In this document: one piece after another, positions 1 through 12,523 of the stretch | How positions within the stretch are numbered: position 1 is the first letter of the stretch | Layout: the number at the start of each line of letters is the position of its first letter | DNA from: Agrostemma githago | Taxonomy: Eukaryota; Streptophyta; Magnoliopsida; Caryophyllales; Caryophyllaceae | DNA: 64,000 nucleotides | Assembly (NCBI GenBank): GCA_958450325.1 | Contig: OY288249.1 | Span: 68,016,166 to 68,080,165 of the forward strand | Direction of reading: 5' to 3' | Program-made: the position numbers and the translations under genes | The notes under the pieces: model-generated | Seen by the model: the letters and a program-made list of their open reading frames with translations, nothing else | Database searches by the model: none | Told to the model about the DNA's origin: nothing

Positions 1-479
1 AATTTTGACAAGGATGCGTACTGATGCTTGGGATGTGTACCTGAGGCCTGAGGGCCAGCCATGTTAACTTCGACTAAAAGCGGTGCAACCACAATCACAT
101 AAGAAAAGACTGCATTGTTCGACCTGTGACGTATCGACAAAGTGTTGTCCGTCTTATTCACTCATATATTGTATTTTCTTTGTAAGAAATATAATTAATT
201 TAATAACCACATTCATCTCATGCATAATTGTTTATATATTATTATTATTATTACAAGAAATAATTGAATTAAATATTTATAAACAAATGATTAAAACTAA
301 GGTATAAATATTAAATCCGTTTTTCAATATAACCTAGCCAATTAACTCGTGCATAATGTTATTATTTTTATTTCTCAACTAATTTATGGACTAATTTTGA
401 CCAAAAAAAAAATCTTATTACAGCAAAAAAAAAAGAATAAAAAAGAGGATAAAGTGTAAAACTGAATAAAATAGTTTTG

Positions 480-634
480 GCGGCCAAATCCCTGAAGTCT
501 GAACCGACGTCGCCTCCGTTTCCACATACACAACACATTCCTTCTTCAACCTTCTTTCTTTCTCGTTTATCTTATCCTTTTCTTTCTCTATTGTTTCCTC
601 TATACGACGGATCTCCAACCTCAGTCAGGTTCAG
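480..634 (+). other. probable 5' UTR exon and promoter-proximal region of the YTH gene
   Basis: A pyrimidine-rich leader of the kind common at plant 5' UTRs. It ends near GT donor candidates around 627-635 (the GTTCAG/GTACC context). A further short exon (about 1939-1997) carries the start codon, so at least one intron lies in the 5' UTR. No clear TATA box was found. The transcription start and exact donor are inferred and would need cDNA. Confidence 0.4.
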
Positions 635-815
635 GTACCCTTTCCATTCCTCCAATTTTCCTTCATTTTTTATTTTTATTTTTATTTTTAATGTTTTTTT
701 GGTTTGGGGGTTTAAGTTAGTGAACTAGGGTTTTACTCACTCCACTCACTTTAGATCCAATCGACTCCGTATCTTCTGGTCGTTTAATCATGTCTGCCTT
801 GTGTTTTAATTATTA

Positions 816-890
816 CTCTCTTCGTCTCCATCATTTGTGTTTTATATTATTTGCACACGACAACTCAACAAATGACTGAGGCGGAATGAG
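816..890. mobile_element. Stowaway-like MITE in the 5' UTR intron
   Basis: About 75 bp with imperfect terminal inverted repeats. The left end reads CTCTCTTCGTCTCCATCATTTG and the right end is the complement of a CTCATTCCGCCTCAGTCATTTG-like sequence. The element is flanked by TA on both sides (814-815 and 891-892). The CTCYYTYCG-type ends with a TA duplication match the Stowaway (Tc1/mariner-derived) MITE pattern. Confidence 0.55.
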
Positions 891-1969
891 TAGTATTAAG
901 CTCTACTTTGGTTTTCAAAAGTTGCCAATTTATTTGCTCTATCTCTGAATCTTTTAATTGCTAATAAGCCATTAAACAAATTTGTGTTGTAAATTGGTGG
1001 TAAGTTTATTTAATTTTTTTTTTTTTGGTGAAGTTTTAATCTTAATATATGTCCATGGAACTGTTCAGGGGCTCAAAATTTCAGCGTTAAGTTGTCGTAT
1101 GAGATTTAGAACATTTGAGTAGTAAGTTTTGTTGGTTCTCGTTTGGAATTCTGGTTTTCGTGTTCCAAGTTCGATTTGTTGGAATTGACTCATTAAATGT
1201 AGACGAAGCCAAAGTCAAAGTCAAAGTGTCATATAGAATTATAGAGTCATTCATTCGGAAGAGACGATATCGGGTCATCTCATGAGGGAATATGGATGGT
1301 ATGTTTGTTTATGCACGGGACATGATTGAATTAAGTTTATCATAATTTTTTTTGAAAGGCCATGTGTTCATCCTGATACCGGGTTCTGTAAGTAGAGCTT
1401 CCTGTTAAACATTTTGTAACAGATCCTGTCCTGTAAGACTATAACTACTACATGTATCGGCAACAACTTAGTCCCAAGTGTCAATGTGTTTACTTGTGCG
1501 ATCCGAATATGTTGGCCACTTGGTTCAGATGTGTTAGCTCACTTCTTATGATTTATACGGAGTATATAAGTTTAATGTCTTAGGTTTTTTTTCTTTGTAT
1601 TGTGTATTGTCGATGTTGTATTTCCATTACATTGTCCTAAGTTCTGTTGTTGTCATGTTGTGACTTGATAGAAAAGCTATCAGCATCCACAATATTTTGT
1701 ACGGAGTAGCCTTTTTTCTGGTTATTTGGGCAGTGAATATAATAAAGTATATATTTTTTCTTTTTCCAGTTATAAAGGTTAGAACCCTCTTCCGTTGTTT
1801 TAATGTTTGTTTGTTGGATTGGCAGTCACGGTGTTTTCTTTTTTAGTTGTTCTAACTATTTTTTCCACTTGCTTCATTTTGAGATTATAGTCCTGTACAA
1901 AAGTCTGACCAATTGTATCACCACCCTTTGTTTTGTAGCCCTTTACTTATTGCGAAGCCGAGGTAGACT

Positions 1970-4900
1970 ATGGCAGCTATCAATACACCTTCCAGTGGTA
2001 TTGTTTTCTGTTTTTCTCTCTTCTTGTTTTATTATTATGTTCATCGTTATTATTGTTATTGTTATTGTTATTTGACGATGCTTTTCTCATTTTTGTTGTT
2101 TATTAATTTTAGTTGAATTCTCCCCCTTTTGCTTTTCTTTTGTGTCTTCATGATTGGAAACCTGTGCTTTCAAATTTTCTATAGAATTTCATGTTTTGGA
2201 CTGTATATATTTTTCTTTGTGTTCTTTGTTAATGGTCACAAAGATATCCCAATTTGCTTATATTATTTCTTGGCTTACGATGTTACAGACCCTGCTGATT
2301 TGTTGCAGACATTATCTTTAAACTCCCAAGATAATTCTCTTGAAGTTCATGAGACTCAGAAAAAGGTGGATAGAAATTTATACTGCTTGATATCGGATTC
2401 TGGCTTCTGGCATTGTTTTACTCAAAGTGGTGTGCGAGAGTTCTGTTATCTCAACCGACTCATATGCTTGACAATTGTCTTGTTTTGCAGTTTGGTTCAT
2501 ATGCAGGACGCAACTCCATAAATAGCCTGGCAAAGCCATATGAGCGATCAACAACCCCCATCCAGGATTACAATGGTCTGAACATGTATTATCCACCTGG
2601 TGCTTATTCGTATTATTTTGGAGGTGAGTTGTGTAGGCGCATTGGAGCTTTAAATTTGTAATATTCTAGGGCAAGTATGACTGTATGAGCTGTTTTTGTG
2701 GCGTTTCTTTCTCTATTGTCGTATTTAATAAAGCCATTAAAGTCTCTTTTACTCTCAATGATTTTCAATTTAGTCTCATCCAATTCTGTCCTCGAAAGGA
2801 TATTGAAGTGAAAGTTAACAGTTTTTTCATACGTATATCGTGTTGATTTGGCTCTCCTGTTTACAATGAGTTATCCTCTGAAGTGATTGCAATGCATTGT
2901 TTAAGCTCATAAGAAGGTTGGGTTTTATGTGAGTGTTTTTAACCGTCAGCTCATGTTTGGTATTTTTCTGTTTTGTTTTAGCTGCAGCTTATGATGACCT
3001 TAACTTGTGGAGTGACTATAGCTACATTAATCCTGAAGGAGCAAACTTGCACTCAGTAAGTGACTTCTGGCTTCAGATAGTCTTAGTCTTTCAATACTAC
3101 TTTTTTGCTTTGGTCTTTTATCTGGTTTCTAAAATTTTGTTTTTATATTGTATGTAATTCTTTGTTTTGCTAGGAGCTAGCATGTGGGCAGTTAGTGACA
3201 TTTGTCTTTTACAGTTCAAATAGTCCTAGTCGTTCAATTTCCGAAGTTCCTTTTTGGATTTGATCATTATGGCTGTTTCTAAAACGTTACCTTCGTGTTT
3301 CATGTAGTAATTCTTCGTTTTGCTGTGGATTTTGTTATTATTAGCTGTTGCGAGTTATTTTTCTATGTGTGGGAGTGACTGGATGTAATTTTTGGTGAAA
3401 TTCAGAAATTCCATGGTATGTTTTTCCTAATTTTTTTTCCTTGAAAGAGTATAATTTTTCTTCATCAGAATTAATCGTGCCGAGTACCATTTTCAACATC
3501 CACTCCATGATATGCAAAGTTCAGTCACTAGCATGTCAAGTTTCCTGCTTCTGAACATATGCCATACACCTTTCCAGGAGTGCTTTAATATGGTATGGCT
3601 ATTGGCTGTAGAGCGCTCGAGAGAGAAAAACTTATTGATGTGTTTATCACTTTAGTTGACAGGTCAAAGATTTGACAATGAGACTTGGCCATTAATATCA
3701 TTTTAGTCCTGGGCTGATTGCTTAATTTTTGGGCGATAGATTTATATACTCGTTGAAAAGTAACATGAGGTGTTTGGTTTGGATGATTTATATGGCAGCA
3801 AAATTTGTTGTTTTACATCAACCTTTATGTTAAACAAAACGAGTGTTTACATTGTTTTTCTTTATAATTCATCCTATTGAAACACTCCTGCAGTCCTGCT
3901 TTTGGAACTTATCATTTTTTGAAAGCTCCACAACACTTGTCAAGTATATTGATGCATGAGCCTCTTTGATGTTAAGCGTACACCGTCATGATTTTTACTT
4001 GAGCCTCTTTGATGCAAGGAGTATTTACTTCCTTCAATCCATTCCAACCCACGGCCTATGAGACGATACTTTGACCACATCTATCTTCATTTGTATAGAA
4101 TTTTTTGCTTTGAAATTTATAATTTTCTGCAACTATTTCTTATGACAAATGTAAATATGCAAGTTTCATATCTAATTTCTTTTTGTTGAATTGAATATGA
4201 TGAATTATGAAGATTAGTATTTTGCAAGTTTGACTTTACAAAGTGAATGGGTAGTTTGAAATATATTGGCAGTAATATTGTGTCTTGAACAACTTTTGGT
4301 ATTGCAGTACTGTCTCCTTAGCGTTTTTTTACCTTTTCAACTCTCAGTGGATCATAGAGTGTTGTTGTGTATGTTACTTGACCTCCAGTAGTGTTTTTGG
4401 ATATCATGTATGTAACTAAGTGATCGACCCACCTTGACACTTTTACTTATATGGGAAATGTCTTCAGGTGGACGAAGTTTCATACTCTGGAGTCTCTAAC
4501 TTGAAGTATGAGTCTGATATCATACCCATATTCTAGTGTGTTGTGTTGGGTACGTGTATGGCTGTAAACAAGACGAGTCAAAGTTACACAAGACTTAAAT
4601 GCATACATACAGGTGTTCTTGGTCAAAACTCAAGTCAGTTGTCTCTCTCTTATTCACTGGATCTATCTATAATGTAAATGTGGTGTTTGTGTTTATAGTG
4701 TTGTAGCGACCTTTTTTTTTTTAAAAAAAAAATCTCTCTACGTTTAGCTGGGTGGTCTGGTAACCGATGTACTCTAGTTTCTAACATTTTTATCTATGTC
4801 CGAATTTGAAATGTTTTTTTTCTGGAGATATGAGAGAAGATAGTTTCATTCTGCTTTGTAAATTGTTATGATTCCATGCCATTGTCTATTTTTGGTTGAT

Positions 4901-6650
4901 ACAGTCCATTTCTCATATGATATTGAGGATTTTGTAACAGCAGGATTGTGCCTTTTTCTTGATAACCTATGTAGGTGTGACCATTATTCTTAATGCTTCT
5001 CTGTCATTCATGGCTGGCTTGTTAACTGATGACATTTTGTCATTATTTGTAGGGCTTGCAGCAGCGACAGACGAACAATGCAACGAGTCATTCTGGTGCA
5101 TTCATGGGGAGATCGCACTTTAATGATCATATATATGGTCATTTTGGAAGTACTTATCGGGGTGGCTCGGGTTTCGGGTTGAACTACTACAATCCCAAGT
5201 ACAATTGGAGGGAAGTTGACAACAAATATCCTTCAAAAGGCCGTACCAGTTTTGGATATTATAACTCTGGAAATGAGAATAAGGATAGTTTAAATGAACT
5301 AAGCAAGGGACCTAGAGTGAAGGGTGTGAAAAGCCCGGTGGGCTTTGCGTCTGTTAAATTGGCTATGAAGGGGCATGATTTGTCGCTTAAGGATGACAGC
5401 GATGAGAAGCCATCTTTAATCTCTGGCAGGGATCAATATAACAAAGACGATTTCCCCGAGAGCTTTAAAGATGTGAGGTTCTTTGTCATCAAATCATATA
5501 GCGAGGATGATATTCACAAAAGCATCAAGTACAGCGTGTGGGCCAGTACACCAAATGGAAATAAGAAGTTGGATGCTGCATATCAAGAAGCTAAAGCAAA
5601 GCCTGAGGCGTGTCCTGTGTTCTTGCTTTTTTCTGTAAGCACTCTAATCCGTATATAATTATCCAATAATTGTACTGCTTAGATATGCTGTCCTGTTTTC
5701 GTAATATTTTTTTTCATTGTATCTTGGTTTTTAGGTGAATGCTAGTGGTCAATTTGTTGGCCTGGCGGAGATGGTTGGTCCTGTTGATTTCAACAAAAGC
5801 ATGGACTTTTGGCAACAGGACAAATGGACCGGCTGTTTTCCTGTTAAGTGGCACATTGTTAAGGATGTACCAAACAATTTGTTGAAGCATATTACACTAG
5901 AAAACAATGAAAATAAGCCAGTTACCAATAGCAGAGACACCCAAGAGGTGAATTTCTCCCTATACTTCTTAGTTTCCGCCTCCGCTCCCTTCTCGTGCTC
6001 TTAGCATGGAGACTCGGAAAGTGCCATCTCTTTGTCAAACTTTTGGGCTGGTCAATGCTGATGTTTAGGTAATGGTGTTTCCAGGTTAAGCATGAGCAGG
6101 GTGTTGAGGTGGTCAAAATTTTCAAGTCCCATCTCAGCAAGACCAGTGTTCTTGATGACTTTGACTTTTATGAGGGGAGACAAAAAGCTTTGCAAGAGAA
6201 GAAGTCTAAAAGACAGCAATACCAGAAACAGGTAGGAATGACATTGCTAATACTAAATTCAAGTACCTCTCCCTTTGTTGAGCATCAGTGTCCACTAGTT
6301 GGCAGTACCTTCCAGTTTGTGATTTCCATTAGTTTTGGTCGGGTTTGTTTCCTCAACTCTAGGGGATGACTAGACAAATGGAGTCGGAAGCTTATGACAT
6401 TGTTGTTGAGATGAGATATTGTGTTTGGACCTAATCAGAGTTGTTTAAATACTTGTTGTTAATGCAGATGAAAAACGACAATGGCTGTGGGGATGACAAG
6501 TTGATGAAATCCCTGGACGCTGACGCCGCAGCAGCTGCCTTTATCGAGGGATCTTTACCTAATAGCAATGCAAAAACTCTAAATGGATCTTCCCAAGTTG
6601 CCAAAGAAGTAAACAATGGCATCTCTGATGAAGTTGTGTCGGCCTGTTAA
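1970..6650 (+). CDS. YTH-domain m6A reader, ECT family (478 aa, 8 coding exons)
   Basis: Cytoplasmic reader of N6-methyladenosine in mRNA, homologous to plant EVOLUTIONARILY CONSERVED C-TERMINAL REGION (ECT) proteins and animal YTHDF. Exons by splice signals and frame: 1970-1997, 2289-2365, 2491-2623, 2982-3055, 5053-5634, 5735-5947, 6085-6231, 6468-6650. All junctions keep frame with GT-AG introns. The N-terminus carries the ECT-typical DLLQTLSLNSQ segment. Residues about 36-240 are a low-complexity Tyr/Gly/Asn-rich region. The YTH domain runs from about 246 (FFVIKSYSEDD) to about 400. The three aromatic-cage tryptophans expected from YTHDF structures are present: W267 (SVWAST), W324 (DFW) and W329 (DKW), so methyl-A binding should be intact. 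The protein is shorter than ECT2 (over 600 aa), so it resembles the compact ECT members; which one is not resolved. Intron 4 (3056-5052, about 2 kb) is unusually long for the gene and shows no internal coding sequence. Confidence 0.9.
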
Positions 6651-8189
6651 TTATAGTATCGATTATCGAATATCACAATTTCCAGACTTTTGTCTTGCGG
6701 CGGTGGTTCAGAGGTTGTTGGTGGGAAAACGAAAGCGAAAGCTGTCATAGTTTTTAGTTTGGTTCATTTTTTTAGCTTTATTTAGCTCTAGGTTGTTTCA
6801 CCTGCATGATTTACCCTTTTGGAGACCAGATATATAGCATGTGGATGTGGATGTAGTTTCTTTCTTTTGATTTTTTTCCTTACTGTCATTTTTTTTGTTC
6901 TCTTTTATCAAGTGTTGTACTTAGTTTATTCGAGTTTCTTGTGGCCCAAATTCTGTTTTCCAAGCTATAGTTTGCTTGTTATGTAAGAAGCTTAGGATTG
7001 AAATCCCGAGGGCCTGTTTTTATTTGACTAATATAGACAATAGACAAATTGTTTGACATAGGAAACAAGAAATTATTAATGTGCTTGGGTTGAGGTTTGT
7101 TAATTCATTTACCTTTTTTTGTCTCATTTAGCCGGCTCCCGATACATCTCTAAGTCAACAAGTTTGGAGCCAACACTATATTGTGTGCAAATATTTTACA
7201 TGAATCTTAGCTCACTTTTTGAGGTGTGACTAAGTAAGTAATTGACATGTGTCCATCTTTTGTTTTTATTTTATTTTTCTTTAATAGCTGGGAAAAATTG
7301 AAATAAAAAATAAAGTGAGTCGTAAGAGGCATACTCCATATTATATAATTAGGTTAACACCCGTGCAACGTTGCACCGGTTAATAAAGAATTATATAGAT
7401 AATCTTATACAAATGTTCAATCTCTAGCACAATAACCTATATAATTTACAATATTAAAAAAAAGTATAAAATTATAATCAAACTGAAGTGTATATATACA
7501 CATGAACATCAATAGTAAGATATAGTGCATGTTTAGACATTTATTCGATGTCATGTTTATACACGTATCTTGTAGTACAATCATTTACTAAGTAAATACG
7601 GAGTATGTTTTAGCTTATATTTTTTAATTAAGTTAAATTCTACTCATAGAATAGAACAATATGATACTATGAGAATAGTATCACATAATCGTGACTAAAA
7701 AAATTCGACCCCTAATAGGAACCTCATGAAAAATCAAAGCGTAATATTTAACTTATCAGCAAACAATTTTTAGTAACCTTTTATTGATACTAATAAATGA
7801 GTGTTAATCAACTAAAGGACCTATAATATTGATGGAAAATAGAATTAATTGTGAAACATGACTTCACGGGTAATGAAATGGAAAAATATATGTGTTTCTG
7901 TATTTTATTTTAAATATTAAATAGATATATAAATTATATTTTGCGGGCATCATTTATTGTTCTTTATGTATTTTAATTAAGTTGCTAGAGTATTTTCTAG
8001 GGATATTTTTTTGTAAGAAGGTTATCCCATTGATTAGTATTAGATCAAAAAAGAACAAATACAAATGAGTGTTATTTTTCAGGGATATCGCGATCCATTA
8101 ATATAATTTATTATATTCATTAAGTCGTATTATTGTAGCCTTGTAGAAAAATTTTCAAATATTTGAAACCCACTTAAATAAATGATATT

Positions 8190-10905
8190 TGTAGACACCC
8201 ACATTTTGACTGCCAGGTGTCTATGGTAGTTTCCCAAAAAAAACACCCGATGATGATTGGACGCTAACGTGCTTCTACGTGCTCGGATACGGCCTCAAAT
8301 CCATTAATTGCTGGCTAACACACTTACAGAGTACAAATCTCACAAAACCAACCTTGAATCCAGGTCCAGTGGATCATTCCGAGTCAAACAGGACTAATTT
8401 GGGCCAAAACCGGCACCGGAATTAAAACCGACATTTTCGCGATTGGGTCAACCCCGGTCAAAATCGTTTCCGAGACGCACAAAACAGCCCCTCACGTCAT
8501 CAAAAGTCCAGGTCAAACACAAAACCCATCAAACACCCAAAGTGGTCCAAATCAATGGACCCGTGCAACCCTTTGGGCCACTCGATCGAGTGCCCGACCC
8601 ACTCGACCGAGTGGGCCTCTTTCGAGCCCGGCTGCAGGCACAACGGGCCACTCGACCGAGTCAGCTGGTTACTCGGTCGAGTAACCCTAAACCGGGTGCC
8701 CTAGCATTGCCTATATAAGCAACCCCATACACACACAATTGAGGATCTTTTTTGGACATCTTTTTACACTTTTAAAAAAAAACCTAGAGCAACCCTACAC
8801 ATACGCATACGACGTCTCTTGCAAACCCTAATTCTACCCTAGCACGACACTAGCAACCCTAAACTTAGTTTTAGGAATCAACAACCCAAGCCACCATAAC
8901 TTAATCTTCATCCACCTCGAAGACTCTTGTGTTAAAGCCACGGTTACGAGTTCGATCCGAGACAAGAACATGTAGGTTGAGGGTGTCAAAACCCCCGTTC
9001 TCTTCTCCTTCTCTCTTCGTCGTTCGTCTTCCTTTACTTCGTCTCTTTTTTTGTTTTTTTGTTTTGTTCATTGTGTCATAATATCGATAATACTATCAAT
9101 ATAAAAGCATTAAAATACTTATCGATTTGTGTCGAATAAGAGGGATATCGGAATAAGAAAACACGAATATACAAGTGTACTGCACACAGCGTTGACGGTC
9201 GCTTATTCCGGTATCCCGACTATTTGATTATTGAGACAAGTTAACCTAAACAATAATTCGTTATTCTTTTCGTTGTCATCATCATTAATCTTGCATTCAT
9301 CAATTTTAAAACCTTTTTCAATATACGTATTTTTAATAAGGGTCGAAACCCATTGTGGATCCGACATCACAATCCTTAGGGATTTATTTCGATGTCGGAG
9401 AAGCCGAGGGAATCAAGTCCTCTAATTTAAGCAAAGTGTCGATTCGTTAGATCCGATACCGATTTCATAGTTGGATGTCGAATCTAACAATCTAGTCAAT
9501 TTAATTCAATTAATTCGATTTCTCTTTGATGCTAACTTAGATGCCACGTTGTAATTATGATGCTACAAACGCGGAGAGAAACTCATATCGTTTTGATTGA
9601 CTTAAAACGACTCAAATCAATTTTCTTTATTTTTCGCTCTAGTATTCCGTATCGATTCAATAATCGAATACGGGATATAACGAGCATTTAAATTTAGAAT
9701 CGGGTATAAATTCAATAATATCTATATTCAGTTCAATCCAATTGATGATTTATAAAAAAACCCGAATTGAGCATAAGTCGTACAATATTTATGCTCAATT
9801 CGGTAAAACCGTCGAATTATCAAAAATCAAAAGCAATTTCTAAATCAATACAAAATTGCGATCGAATTATAATTCGTACAGGGGGCACTCGACCGAGTGC
9901 CTAGACCACTCGGTCGAGTGGCACCCCAAAATCGGACCAGAATGCTTATTACGACCTCCACTCGGTCGAGTCTCACAGTGACTCGGTCGAGTGGCCATGT
10001 ACTCGATCGAGTTGGCCAATAACTCGGCCGAGTATGGTCTGAAACGCAAAACAGAAACCTTTTTTAGAGGTTCACTCGATCGAGTCCATCGACCACTCGA
10101 TCGAGTGGCCTCATCACGATCAAAACCGTGAGTCGGACATTCTTCTTCTTTCTAAATTCGATAGTATTTTACGACTTAGGTCAACACGTGCCTAATTAAT
10201 CACGTGTATTACTATCTTTTCAAACCATGCATCATCTCGTTTACATCATTCAATTCAATTCAATATTTGCACAAACCGTTACTATTCGTTATATCGTTAC
10301 TAACAGTTTGCTTGTTTCTTTTGTCAATTTTTGTCGTTTATTTTATTTTACTAAAATGAACCCACATGCTAAAATTCAACTTCGACGTTAAAATTAATTG
10401 CATTAAATTGACTTAGGAACCCTTTTCAATTCCATTCACATGTTTAGGGAAAATAATCTTTGCATATCATTTTCCCGTTCAACTAACGCGCGTATTGGAA
10501 AGTCATTCGAATTCTTAGTAGAGGCCGCTAATGTGCGAGCGGGGTTGAGTGTCCTTTGTGGGCTTCCCAACACGTACCCTCACCCCTTACTCAGAACCTC
10601 GGTTTCCGTATGCCCGAAACCGTTGGCGCACGAGAGTCATTCAATACATAATATCCGATAATGTCGGTATTGGTATCAAATGCAAAGAGACGAGCCCAAT
10701 AAACTCTGACATCGGAAATGGACTGTATTTTGTATACGGACCACTACGACATAGAGTGGACTCGAATGGTTCCGAATAACCACAAAATTCGGTGGCGACT
10801 CCATATAGACCTAAATTTCAATTCGATCCATTCTCATATGGAGATTCATTCGCCTACCCAAACCCGCGCGTGGCCGCGTCGGGGTGGAGCTATGTCATAT
10901 CCACA
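8190..10905 (+). mobile_element. solo LTR (2.7 kb) of a gypsy-type retrotransposon
   Basis: Starts TGTAGACACCC and ends CATATCCACA (TG...CA). It is flanked by the 5 bp duplication ATATT at 8185-8189 and 10906-10910. Only one LTR copy lies between the duplications, so the internal region was lost by LTR-LTR recombination. A TATA box (CCTATATAAGC, about 8710) precedes a C/A-rich leader, the usual U3/R order on the + strand. The GGTGGCGACTCC segment near the 3' end (about 10792) is common in plant Ty3/gypsy LTRs, so the gypsy assignment is reasonable but not proven. No open reading frame in it looks real. Confidence 0.75.
8579..10110. repeat. two clusters of ACTCGNYCGAGT palindromes in the solo LTR
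   Basis: About twelve copies of a 12 bp palindrome (ACTCGATCGAGT and variants with a CGACCG or CGGTCG core) lie in two clusters, about 8579-8690 and 9884-10108. The first cluster is just upstream of the TATA box and the second is in the downstream part of the LTR. Confidence 0.85.
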
Positions 10906-10912
10906 ATATTAC

Positions 10913-12510
10913 TGTCGGGGTTTTAATTACCTCGCAAGCGCACGATATAATCGTTGCACTAGAAAGGGTCGGTCCACAAGGAGTGTGGTGATTCCTAGTC
11001 GTTTTAATCCTAATTGTTTATCTAAGTCGATAGAGATTGGTGATAGAAGACTAAAGCTAGATGAATGAATATTAACTAAGACAAGAAACTACTAAAAAGA
11101 AGATGAAACTAAATTAAGAAAAGATGATAACCAGAGAAATAACGATTAATCAAGAATAAAAAAGGACTAGGGAACGATGTCGCTTCAATCCACCTAAATC
11201 ACATCAAAGTATATCGTGTATCGAAGGAATCGGGATTAAGGGCAAAGTTGTATCGTCTAGGTCGGCCACCTCCCTCCCGGGTTCGTGTCCGGCTTAATTT
11301 CCCGTTTACCTCCCTCCCGGGTTCGTAAGACGGAATCCCTAAGTCAAATCCGAGGGTCACTCCCGTGATAAATCCCAAACCGACTCAAGTCAAAAAGGCA
11401 CGCATACAAGTGTAGAAGATACCACGCTAGACACCACTCCCGTGTTCGATCTAGTACGGTAAGACAAGATAGAGGGTCAAACCGGTCACCTATCCTAATC
11501 GACTCCCATCGATGACCAAGGGATTGGGACCGTCTCAAACTCCTAAACCAAGGCAATCCAAAATCCTCAACACCACTTCACCCAATTACCCAATTCAATC
11601 GATACAAAACATACAAGAGGCACGATTTAGGCGAATTTAGGCTTCATCGACCCCTAGTGGGTGACTACTCACTAATCATGACTAAATTGATGGAATTAAG
11701 TATAAAGGTGGAGTCTTTAACTATGAACATTGTTGTAAATTGAATTATACTACCAATTATAATAAAGTGGTCAAATTGGAATAATCTAATTGGGGGTTTC
11801 TAATACTAACATGAAATTCATAAACATGAACAAAGTGAGAGAAACTAAATTAATAGCAAACTATAGTAACAAACAAAGAAAAGGGAAGACTAAGATGAAC
11901 TAACAACAACTTAACAAGAAAAACTAGGAATTAACAAGTAAAGCTAAGAACTTGAATAAACAAGGAAAAACAAAACTAGAGTAACAAAAATGAGAAAATA
12001 ACAAAATTAAAGCAAAGGAGAAGTAAAAATTACCCACTTAAAAGGAGGATGGAGAGATTAAGAAGAAGAAAAAAAAAATAATAATCATAAAAAGCTTCAA
12101 TCTTGGAACCAAATCTTCAAAATATACAATCTTCTCTCTAGAAAACCCCAAGAATTCAAAACTAGAACTAGAATAATGATGTAAGCTTTGTGGCACAATT
12201 AGAATTAGGATATTTATATGTCATCATTAGGTTACATAAAATCGGGTAGAGAAACGAGGAAATTGTAAATCTGGAGATGTGCACTGTGTTCTTTTGGGCT
12301 TGAACTCGGTCCATGAGTTTCCTTTTGCTCGGGCATGCTCGGGTTTCACCGCTTTCGACACGAAAACGCCTAAAAGCAAAGGGAAAACACAAAAACCCGT
12401 GTAACACAAAAGATAGACGAGATGGGCCAAAATGCCTATGAAAGTGCGATAAATCGAAGCTAAATAAACGTCTAAAAGGTGTAAAAATGCAGTCAATAAC
12501 AGAGTTATCA
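10913..12510 (-). repeat. 3' LTR of the Athila/Tat-like element
   Basis: In + orientation it starts TGTCGGGG and ends GAGTTATCA. It carries a TATAAATA box on the minus strand at about 12213, placing U3 on the right and R/U5 on the left. Short ORFs inside it are not genes. Confidence 0.9.
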
Positions 12511-12523
12511 ACCTCCCCACACT
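12511..12523 (-). other. polypurine tract next to the 3' LTR
   Basis: Minus-strand TGTGGGGAGGT directly abuts the start of the 3' LTR, the position where plus-strand DNA synthesis is primed. Confidence 0.7.

Noticed and set aside
3056..5052. A gene hidden in the long ECT intron
   Set aside because: No frame longer than chance and no conserved motif on either strand.
8443..8718. 91-aa frame upstream of the solo LTR TATA box
   Set aside because: Lies in LTR U3 and is made of palindrome translations.
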